Assembly (NCBI RefSeq): GCF_006438875.1
Contig: NZ_RCZH01000011.1
Span: forward strand, 163,826 to 210,544
Length of the DNA stretch: 46,719 nt
From: Flavobacterium pectinovorum
Lineage (GTDB): Bacteria > Bacteroidota > Bacteroidia > Flavobacteriales > Flavobacteriaceae
Reading direction: 5' to 3'
Below are positions 1 to 7,800 of this stretch, piece by piece. Numbering within the stretch: position 1 is the first letter of the stretch; each line of letters opens with the position of its first letter. The translations under genes and the position numbers were made by a program. Below the pieces are notes generated by a model that ran no database searches, had not been told where the DNA came from, and was given only the letters and a program-made list of their open reading frames with translations.

Positions 1-372
1 AACATTCACTTTTTCTCCATTCCAATTAAATTCAAACTTTAAATTCTGAATTTCACTTTCTGTCAATTTAGTTTCAGTAGCGATTAGTTTTTCGTAATCA
101 TTTTCGAATATACAATCTTCATTTATAGACTTTTCATCACTTAAAACTTTGTGAATTTTTCCATTTCTAAAAAACCTAATTCGATTTTGATTTATAAATT
201 TATGTTCCGTTTCGCTTATTTTTTCACTTCTATTCTCGTTTACGATTGTTATTAAATAAATTGCATCACTTTTTTCAACGTTAAAAAAATCAATACTATT
301 TTTATTAAACTGAATTATCTCAGGTTTCCCATAATGATCTGGAGTTTTTATAAATAACCAATTTTCTTTCAT
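1..372 (-). CDS. Hypothetical protein, N-terminal part, cut by window edge
   Basis: An open frame of 124 codons runs from an ATG at 372 on the minus strand off the left edge without a stop. The visible protein begins MKENWLFIKTPDHYGKPEII and is rich in Lys, Glu, Asn and Ile, with no signal peptide or membrane segment. I recognise no family. It is preceded (to its right) by a spacer with a REP-like repeat, which also separates it from the divergently transcribed regulator at 645. The residue pattern (alternating charged and hydrophobic) suggests a small beta-rich cytoplasmic protein, but this is only inference. The frame is clean, so a real gene is likely. Confidence 0.6.
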   Translation of the reverse strand, partial: MKENWLFIKTPDHYGKPEIIQFNKNSIDFFNVEKSDAIYLITIVNENRSEKISETEHKFINQNRIRFFRNGKIHKVLSDEKSINEDCIFENDYEKLIATETKLTESEIQNLKFEFNWNGEKVNV

Positions 373-475
373 ATACGATTTTTATAAGATAGCCGCTAAC
401 ATTCTGGCTCTTGGCGAGGTTGGGAATTAAAGATACGAGATTTTTCGGGTTTAAAATTTCTAAGAAACAAAAAAA

Positions 476-536
476 TGCGCAAAGTCAGTTTCGATGGCTT
501 TCGGGATTGTGCAACTTTTCATGAAAACACTTCGAA
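476..536 (+). repeat. REP-like element, diverged copy
   Basis: The left arm TGCGCAAAGTCAG is intact and the right part (TTGTGCAACTTTTCATGAAAACACTTCG over two stretches) matches the tail of other copies in this window, but the middle differs. It is preceded by the AAAATTTCTAAGAAACAAAAAA lead (two short runs) that also precedes the copy at 1216. The spacer also holds GGCTCTTGGCGAGGTTGGG at 405-423, one half of the GGCGAGG palindromes of the 17-19 kb island. Confidence 0.6.
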
Positions 537-586
537 AAACGAGGTATATAACATCTGAAAAAACTGATATTTAAATGATATTTTTT

Positions 587-631
587 TATCTTTGAAATTC
601 AAAATTTTTAAGCCAAATGGCTTTATCTTTG
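587..631 (+). promoter_or_regulatory. Two candidate -7 boxes for the XRE-type regulator
   Basis: TATCTTTG occurs at 587-594 and again at 624-631, both matching the Bacteroidota TAnnTTTG box. A short palindrome, AAGCC AAAT GGCTT at 610-623, lies between them. No good -33 TTTG was seen at the expected distance for either, so which one is used is uncertain. A start site after the second box would leave only a few bases of leader. Confidence 0.4.
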
Positions 632-644
632 AGCCTTCAGAAAA

Positions 645-1061
645 TTGATATTCATTATAGAACAGAAAATACATCAGGGAAGAAACGTAAAACGTTTTAG
701 AGAAATGCTTGGCATCAAACAGGAAGCATTGGCTTTTGATCTGGGAAATGACTGGAATCAAAAGAAAATTTCTATACTGGAGCAAAAAGATGTAATTGAA
801 GATAATCTGCTTAAACAAATCTCAAATATATTAAACATTCCTGTTGAAGCTTTTCAAAATTTTGATGAGGAACAGGCAATAAATATCATTTCGAATACTT
901 TTGGAGATAATGCTTGTGTTGCAAATCCTAATTCTACATTCAATTTCAATTCTGTTGAAGAATTAAAAAAACTTCATGAAGAAAAGATTGCTTTGTTTGA
1001 ACGCATGCTGAAAGAAAAAGATGAAATGATGGCAAGGATTGAAAAATTAATCAATAAATAA
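645..1061 (+). CDS. XRE-type helix-turn-helix protein
   Basis: A 138-residue DNA-binding protein. Residues about 12-68 form an XRE-like helix-turn-helix (GRNVKRFREMLGIKQEALAF, then a second half ending in IPVEAF), followed by a linker with INIISNTFGDNA and a C-terminal coiled coil (about 105-138, rich in Glu, Lys, Leu and Met). This architecture is common in Flavobacterium, where relatives, as I remember them, begin at MEQKIHQGRN. Here the equivalent codon is ATA (657-659), not ATG, and no ATG lies upstream before the stop at 630-632. The listed start is a TTG at 645; translation could instead begin at a non-standard codon, or the gene may be weakly expressed. It stands alone and is followed by a terminator at 1133. 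Target genes are unknown. Confidence 0.75.
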   Translation: MIFIIEQKIHQGRNVKRFREMLGIKQEALAFDLGNDWNQKKISILEQKDVIEDNLLKQISNILNIPVEAFQNFDEEQAINIISNTFGDNACVANPNSTFNFNSVEELKKLHEEKIALFERMLKEKDEMMARIEKLINK

Positions 1062-1132
1062 TTTAGGAATATTTCTCATTCATATATAGAAATTTAAATT
1101 ACGAAATAATCATTTATAAAAAATATCAAAAT

Positions 1133-1163
1133 AAAGCTTCAGAGAAATTTGGAGCTTTTTTAT
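1133..1163 (+). terminator. GAAA-loop terminator
   Basis: AAAGCTTCAGA, loop GAAA, then TTTGGAGCTTT and a T run: an 11-base-pair stem with G-T wobbles. It lies 72 bases after the regulator stop codon. Near-identical hairpins occur at 10689, 13335, 16191 and 46330. Confidence 0.8.
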
Positions 1164-1215
1164 TTCAGCTAAAATGGAAAAAGTTTGGATACTTTTATAA
1201 AATTTCTAAGAAATA

Positions 1216-1256
1216 AAAAACTGCGCAAAGTTCAGAGACATTTGCGCAGTTTTTTA
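1216..1256. terminator. REP-like hairpin acting as bidirectional terminator
   Basis: Arms AAAACTGCGCAAA and TTTGCGCAGTTTT enclose GTTCAGAGACA; A run on the left and T run on the right make it a terminator on both strands. It sits between convergent genes, the regulator on plus and the M13 peptidase on minus. Confidence 0.7.
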
Positions 1257-1279
1257 TAGTCAAACTTCGAAGACCGAAA

Positions 1280-3301
1280 TTACCAAATTGTTATTCTATC
1301 CTTCTTCGGCAAAAACATTTTATCTCCAGGTTTCACATTAAATGCTTCATAAAAAGGCGTAGTATTCATAAGAGGTCCATTAACACGCCAATTTGGTGGA
1401 GAATGTGGATTATTGTTAATCCACAAACGCAGGAACTCGTCTTTCATTTTTACTCTCCATATTTTGGCTATAGAAATAAAGAAGCGTTGATCTGGAGTAA
1501 AACCGTCAATTTTTGCATTTCCTTTTCCTTGCTCGGTCATTTTAAAAGCATCATAGGCAACTGCTATTCCCGCAATATCCGCCGTATTTTCGCCAACTGT
1601 CATCGCGCCATTAATGTGCAGATCGCCTAAAACAGTATAGGTACTGTACAAATTGATAACCTGTTGTATTCTTGACTTAAACTTTGCATAATCCTCTTTT
1701 GTCCACCAGTTTTTTAGGTTTCCATCTTTGTCATATTGAGCACCTTGGTCATCAAAAGTATGAGTTATTTCATGACCTATAACCATTCCGATACCTCCAT
1801 AGTTAAGCGCATCATCTGCAGTATTATCAAAATATGGGGGTTGTAAAATACCTGCAGGAAAAACAATTTCGTTTGCAGTAGGGTTATTATATGCCGTAAC
1901 TGTTGGAACTGTTGTAAACCATTCTGATTTATCGACCGGTTTACCCAATTTTGCCAATTGAAATTGATACGCTTCTGTAGCCGCCGAAACCATATTCTCA
2001 AAATAAGTACCTCTGGCTATATTTACATTCCTATAGTCCCTCCATTTATCCGGATATCCTATTTTCTTGGTCATGGCAAACAATTTTTCTTTAGCTTTTT
2101 GTTTGGTACTTTGACTCATCCACTCCAATTTATCAATTCTTTTACCGTATGCTTTTTGCAGATTATTCACGAGGACTAACATACGTTTTTTGGCATCTTC
2201 CGAAAAATATTTCTTTACATACAATTCACCCAACGCCTCGCCTAAATAATTGTCAAGGACATTAGCCATTATTTCACCACGTGATTTTTGAACAGCCTGA
2301 CCAGAAAGTACTTTGGTATACTCAAAGGAGGCATCTGCAAAAGGTTTGCTTAAATCATCTGCATATCTTTCTATAGAATTTGCTTTCAGGTAAATTTTCC
2401 AATTACTGATGGGAATGGTTTTTAAAAGCTTATTCAGGGCATCATAATAAGCAGGCTGACCTACATTAATAGAATCTGTTTGAGCTCCTAAAGTATTTAA
2501 AAAAGCACCCCAGTTTATGTTGGTATGTTTTTTTACAAGATCTGTCAAAGCCAATTTATTGTAATTTGCCTGCACATCGCGAAGTTCAACTTTTGTTTTA
2601 TGCGAAACGGCAAGTTGTTTGTCAATATCGTAAACCAAATTAGCATTCTTTTCAGCCTCTTTGACATTACTGCCTGTTTGTTGAAATAATGTAGCAAGGT
2701 ATTTTTTGTACGATTTCTGTATGGCAAGAGTTGATGAATCTGATTTGAAATAATAGTCCCTGTCAGGCAAGCCAATACCCGTTTGATAAATTTGGGCAAT
2801 GTTCATACTGCTGTTTTTTTCATCGGGTGAAACTCCAAAACCAATAATAGAGGAATTGCCCACTTTTTCTTCATTAACCACAAAGTTCATTAAGGATGGT
2901 AAATCGCTAATGGCTTCAATTTTGGCAAGCAGCGGTTTGATAGGTGTATAACCGCGTTTATCAATAGTTACAGTATCCATACCTGATGCATAAAAGTCTC
3001 CTACCTTTTGGGCTATACTTCCTGCTGGATTCTTGCTTTGCGAAATACTGTCTAATATTCCCTGCAGGCGCATTCGTTGCGGGAAATTCATAAACATATA
3101 GGTACCAACTCCGGCTTGAGATGCAGGTATTGCTACAGAATCATACCATTTGCCATTTACATATTTAAAAAAATCATTACCAGGTCGCAATGTGGAATCT
3201 ATTCCGGTGATGGCAATATTTTTTTTTCCTTCATGTTTTGAGCACGCTGTAAAAGCTAAGAATGCTAAGAATGCTAAGAAGAGCATTAATGAATTTTTCA
3301 T
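1280..3301 (-). CDS. M13 family metallopeptidase (neprilysin/PepO type), lipoprotein
   Basis: A 673-residue zinc endopeptidase of the M13 family, expected to hydrolyse oligopeptides in the periplasm or at the cell surface. The zinc motif HEITH lies at about residues 510-514 and the third ligand in GENTAD at about 571. The substrate-binding strand (AYNNPTANEIVFPAGILQPP) lies before it, and the protein ends in the conserved Trp (ITIW). Full length for the family. The N-terminus is a lipoprotein signal with the lipobox FTAC at about residue 20. Its hydrophobic core is built from three copies of a 9-base unit (GCTAAGAAT on the plus strand, 3255-3281), giving LAFLAFLAF. The gene is monocistronic in appearance, bounded by the bidirectional terminator at 1216 and by a 157-base gap before the next gene upstream. 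Confidence 0.95.
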   Translation of the reverse strand: MKNSLMLFLAFLAFLAFTACSKHEGKKNIAITGIDSTLRPGNDFFKYVNGKWYDSVAIPASQAGVGTYMFMNFPQRMRLQGILDSISQSKNPAGSIAQKVGDFYASGMDTVTIDKRGYTPIKPLLAKIEAISDLPSLMNFVVNEEKVGNSSIIGFGVSPDEKNSSMNIAQIYQTGIGLPDRDYYFKSDSSTLAIQKSYKKYLATLFQQTGSNVKEAEKNANLVYDIDKQLAVSHKTKVELRDVQANYNKLALTDLVKKHTNINWGAFLNTLGAQTDSINVGQPAYYDALNKLLKTIPISNWKIYLKANSIERYADDLSKPFADASFEYTKVLSGQAVQKSRGEIMANVLDNYLGEALGELYVKKYFSEDAKKRMLVLVNNLQKAYGKRIDKLEWMSQSTKQKAKEKLFAMTKKIGYPDKWRDYRNVNIARGTYFENMVSAATEAYQFQLAKLGKPVDKSEWFTTVPTVTAYNNPTANEIVFPAGILQPPYFDNTADDALNYGGIGMVIGHEITHTFDDQGAQYDKDGNLKNWWTKEDYAKFKSRIQQVINLYSTYTVLGDLHINGAMTVGENTADIAGIAVAYDAFKMTEQGKGNAKIDGFTPDQRFFISIAKIWRVKMKDEFLRLWINNNPHSPPNWRVNGPLMNTTPFYEAFNVKPGDKMFLPKKDRITIW
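3255..3281. repeat. Three tandem 9-base units inside a signal peptide
   Basis: GCTAAGAAT, GCTAAGAAT, GCTAAGAAG in a row. Each unit keeps the reading frame and adds Leu-Ala-Phe to the signal peptide of the M13 peptidase, so slippage would change its hydrophobic length without a frameshift. Confidence 0.8.
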
Positions 3302-3458
3302 AATCTGGACTATTTCTATTAAAATGAACTAAAAAATGTTTGAAAGCCGATATCTTAAAATTTATATTCCTCCATAATTTAATTTTAGCAGAACAATATA
3401 CGAATTCGGTTTTTAATTCTAAAGTTTCTACTTAAATTACTATTTATATAAATCAGAA

Positions 3459-4271
3459 TTATAGTAGGCTATTCAATTCAATGACTTCAAAATCGTCATT
3501 ATTTTGTAGTAGGTGTTTTAATATAGGAATGTGTCCTTGCCCAAAAATTAAAATAACATATTTGTCCGAAGGTTTAACTTGATTCATAATATTTGAATAA
3601 ATAGCAAGATTTCTTAAATACCAATCTGATACATATTTTGCTCCGGCATAATTTTTACCAGCTCCAATCTTTGCCATAAATTTTAGATAAATTGATAAAT
3701 TTCTTTTTAATTCTTCGGGTTTATTTATGTATTTTAAAACATCGGTTATTGTGCCTTTTTTCAATTTATTATCAAAATCCTTCACCATTAAATTTGCCTC
3801 GGTCCCTAAATCTTTTAGCAAATAAAGTTGATTATTTTCTTTTGCGGTCGCACCCATTAAGCTATCTGACAGTCCATAGAATTTGTCTACACAGTTTATT
3901 TGATTTAATTTTAATTTTTTAGCTAACCTAAAGCCAATTTGTTCTCTTTCTGAAACTGTAAGTTTATATTGATCTGCTAAATATAAATTATATAAACTAT
4001 CGACAGAACGTTGATTTTCAAATGGTCTTTCAATCATTACTTTAGTCGCTTTTGTTTGAGAAAGAACATTAGTTAAATTTTCTAATTCACTTTGTCGTTT
4101 AGCGCTAAAAAAATCGTCCACTTTTAATTCAAATTCATCTGTATGTGGAGTTTCAAAATGAATAGTCCCAATTAATAAAATTTTAGTTTTTGGTTTGGAT
4201 TCTTGTCCAAAAGTTGTTGTTACTAATAAAAGCGTAATTAAAAATGTAGAAATTGTTTTAATGAAAGTCAT
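3459..4271 (-). CDS. DUF5694 family exported protein
   Basis: A 270-residue protein with a signal peptide (residues 1 to about 22, ending TTTFGQ). The core starts with KILLIGTIHFETPHTDEFEL and ends with FGQGHIPILKHLL; this pair of motifs is what I know from DUF5694, a TraB-like family of unknown function. The first motif carries a conserved His and the last carries GQGH, suggesting a metal site. No catalytic activity has been assigned that I know of. It stands alone, with about 570 bases before it to the next coding region, and 157 bases after it to the start of the M13 peptidase. Family membership is fairly sure, function is open. Confidence 0.8.
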   Translation of the reverse strand: MTFIKTISTFLITLLLVTTTFGQESKPKTKILLIGTIHFETPHTDEFELKVDDFFSAKRQSELENLTNVLSQTKATKVMIERPFENQRSVDSLYNLYLADQYKLTVSEREQIGFRLAKKLKLNQINCVDKFYGLSDSLMGATAKENNQLYLLKDLGTEANLMVKDFDNKLKKGTITDVLKYINKPEELKRNLSIYLKFMAKIGAGKNYAGAKYVSDWYLRNLAIYSNIMNQVKPSDKYVILIFGQGHIPILKHLLQNNDDFEVIELNSLL

Positions 4272-4874
4272 TTTTTTGGTTTATGGTTTAGTTTATTTTT
4301 TATCGTTGTTGTTCTCCCAAATTGACACTAAATTTTGATTCGTTATTTCTGCCACCCAAATGTAAGACCCAACTTTTATCTCTGCATGACAAACATACCA
4401 AGCCCCTTATTTTAGGGAAATCTGTATGATAAATATTATATATTACTTATTTTCAAATATAATTTTTTTTCATAATAAATCATGAAAAATACTTTTAATT
4501 CCTTAGATGATTTTAGAACGGATCCTGAGAGAAAAAGTTAAGAATACATTTCCGTAATTACCAAATTCATTAAATAATTTTAGTTGTTTAACATTTCAAA
4601 GGAAAGTACTTTCTTTTTTCAATCAAATGGTCATAACATTCTAAAATATTAAGATGCGTATCCTATAATACTACCATCATCCTCAAAAAAGTAGTTAGAT
4701 TTTCTATTCTTCCCGTTACTAAAGGAAACACAATAATCATCAAAAAGCCTGATTTAACAAATGCATCTTAAATTTAGAAATTAAATGCTAAATTAGCTTA
4801 CTATCATTTTCATAGTTAAATACTTATGTATTTATGACTTGATAGAAAGACCAAACCTTAATCTTGTTGAGTTT
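4272..4874. other. Intergenic region with a decayed repeat copy
   Basis: About 600 AT-rich bases without a convincing gene. The one notable item is the fragment at 4651-4715, which is repeated at 10615-10680. Possible weak -7-like boxes (TATTTATG at 4830) precede the helicase gene, but none is a full match. Confidence 0.5.
4651..4715 (-). repeat. Decayed fragment, copy 1 (partner at 10615)
   Basis: This stretch resembles 10615-10680 over about 65 bases, sharing CTATAATACT, ATCCTCAAAAAA and CTTCCCG in the same order. On the minus strand both read as the end of an open frame: here SNYFFEDDGSIIGYAS then stop, there ANQFFEDYSSIIAWVS then stop. The frame is open for only about 30 codons here. It may be the 3' remnant of a duplicated gene. 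The two copies lie in direct orientation on either side of the helicase fusion gene and truC. Confidence 0.5.
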
Positions 4875-7800
4875 ATGCTAATAGATAAACAAAATAATAA
4901 GCGTTTAATTACATTCATTGACACCGAAATTGAACCAACAAAAGGTAAAATCCTTGATATAGGTGCAATTAAAGAAAACGGTAATCAATTCCATAGAGCA
5001 TCTTTAGGGGATTTTGTTCAGTTCCTCAAAGGTGATGATTATGTATGCGGGCATAACATTTTAAATCACGATATAAAATACATAGGTAATGCAATTTATG
5101 ATGCTGGTATTAACCCTTCAAACATAATTGATACTTTACATTTATCTCCTTTATTATTTCCAACTAATCCTTACCATGCGTTATTAAAAGATGATAAACT
5201 TCACACTGAAGAGACAAACAACCCTTTAAATGATTCCATAAAAGCGCGACATTTATTTAATAGCGAAGTTGCCGCTTTTTGGCAAATGGATGAAACACTT
5301 AAAGAAATCTTCTCTCTGCTGTTAAGTCCTACAAAAGAATTTGGAGCTTTTTTTCGGTTTGTAAATTACAGTCGCATAAATACTGAAACAGACGCACAGA
5401 TTAGATTAAAGTTTCGCGACGAAATTTGCGAAAAGTCAGATTTAACCAAAATAATAGCTGAACATCCAATTGAACTGGCCTATTGCCTGTCACTGATTAA
5501 TTCATTTATAACGCACAAGAGCGTCCACTCCATTACACCTGCCTGGGTTCTTAAAAACTATCCAGAAGTGGAACGTATATTAGTATTATTACGGAATAAA
5601 CCTTGTATAACAGGCTGTACTTATTGTAATAACGCCCTCGATATACACAAAGGATTAAAAAGTTTCTTTGGTTTCGATTCCTACCGAACTTATGGCGGTG
5701 AACCGCTTCAGGAAAAAGCCGTTAGGGCTGCTGTTAACAACAAATCTGTGCTTGCCGTTTTCCCTACAGGTGGCGGAAAATCGATTACATTTCAGGTCCC
5801 TGCACTTATGAGCGCCGAAAACTCAAAAGGATTGACCATTATAATTTCTCCCCTACAGTCGTTAATGAAAGACCAGGTTGACAACCTCGAAAAGAATGGA
5901 ATAACTCAAGCTGTTACTATTAATGGACTATTAGACCCTATCGAAAAGGCTAAATCTATTGAAAGGATTGGAGATGGTTCTGCTTCTATTCTCTACATTT
6001 CACCTGAATCACTGCGCTCAAAGACTATCGAAAAGTTAATTTTAAGTCGGAAAGTAGCCCGTTTTGTGATTGATGAAGCACACTGTTTTTCATCATGGGG
6101 ACAAGATTTCAGGGTTGACTATTTATATATTGGAGATTTTATAAAATTAATTCAGGAAAAGAAAAACCTTGGAGATAGTATACCTGTGTCTTGCTTTACT
6201 GCAACGGCCAAACAAAAGGTAATTGAGGACATACGGGATTATTTTCGTGAAAAATTATCACTGGATCTTGAAGTATTCACCTCGAAAGCATCAAGGACTA
6301 ACCTCCAGTACAAGGTTTTTGAAAAGCAAAATGAGGAAGAAAAATATTTGACCACACGAGATTTAATTGAAGAGAAAAACTGCCCCACAATTGTCTATGT
6401 TTCCCGAACACGAAAAGCTTATCTGCTTGCTGAAAGGTTAGCAAAAGATGGTTTTAATGCAAAACCATACCATGGCAAAATGGATAAACAGGAGAAAACC
6501 GAGAATCAGAATACCTTTTTAAACGGGGAAACACAAATTATGGTTGCCACTTCTGCATTTGGTATGGGAGTAGACAAGAAAGACGTGGGCTTAGTCATTC
6601 ATTATGAAATATCAGATTCGCTTGAAAACTATGTGCAGGAAGCAGGACGTGCAGGCAGGGATGAAAATATCTCCGCCGATTGTTTTGTTCTTTTTAATGA
6701 AGAAGACCTTAGTAAGCATTTTATTTTGTTAAACCAGACCAAACTTTCCATAAAAGAAATCCAGCAGGTCTGGAAAGCGATAAAGGATATTACAAGATTC
6801 CGATCGAAAGTATCTAATTCAGCATTGGAAATTGCCCGAAAAGCAGGTTGGGACGATAATGTTGTAGAAATAGAAACTCGTGTAACTACCGCAATAGCAG
6901 CTTTGGAAGATGCAGGATATCTTAAACGTGGACAAAATATGCCCAGAGTATTTGCTAACAGTATTTTATCTAAAAATGCCCAGGAAGCCATTAATAAAAT
7001 AAACGCTTCGGGAAAATTTGAAGAAAAACAAAAAGAGCAGGGCGTTCGTATTATAAAGAAACTATTTTCAAGTAAAAGCAAACAGCAAACCAGCAACGAA
7101 ACTGCCGAATCAAGGGTAGACTACATTAGTGATCATTTGGGTATAGTAAAAGAAGAGGTTATTAATGTAATTAACCTGTTGCGTGAGGAAAATATCCTGG
7201 CAGATGCGAAGGACCTGACTGCATTTATAAAGAAAGCAGACCATAAAAACCGCTCTCTTAGCATCGTTGATACATACAGCAAAATTGAAAACTTTTTACT
7301 TCCTGTTTTTAAAGAAGAAGAAAGTGTTTTTAATCTGAAAGAATTAAACGAAGAGGCTGAAAAAAGTGGCTGTGAGAGCGTAAACACTAACAAGCTGAAA
7401 ACGATAATTAATTTTTGGTGTATTAAGAACTGGATTAAAAGGAAAATTTTAGACTATTCTAAAAATCATATTGCTGTACTCTGTCTTCAAAGTAAAGAGC
7501 AATTAAAAGATAAGCTTGAAAAACGCCATGAACTTGCAAAGTTTATCGTTGATTTTTTTTATGATAAAACAGTCAATGAAGCCGTAAGAGATCAGGTTGA
7601 TAAAGAGGAGATTCTGGTAGAATTTTCGGTTCACGAATTAAAGGAAGCTTATGACAATAGCCCCAACCTTTTCAAAAAAGAAATAAGCATTGATGATATT
7701 GAAGATACCTTGTTTTACCTTTCGCGGATTGAGGCCATAAAGATCGAAGGTGGCTTTCTTGTAGTTTATAATCGCTTAACTATTGAGCGAACCGAACAGG

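Noticed and set aside
385..530. CRISPR-like array suggested by recurring short palindromes
   Set aside because: Repeats are dispersed and of irregular spacing, with no spacers of even length and no cas genes.
519..818. A 99-codon minus-strand frame opposite the XRE-type regulator
   Set aside because: It overlaps the well-supported regulator and has a composition typical of an antisense shadow.
6629..7096. A 155-codon minus-strand frame inside the helicase fusion gene
   Set aside because: Antisense to a conserved coding region; Ser/Leu/Phe-rich product without a family.
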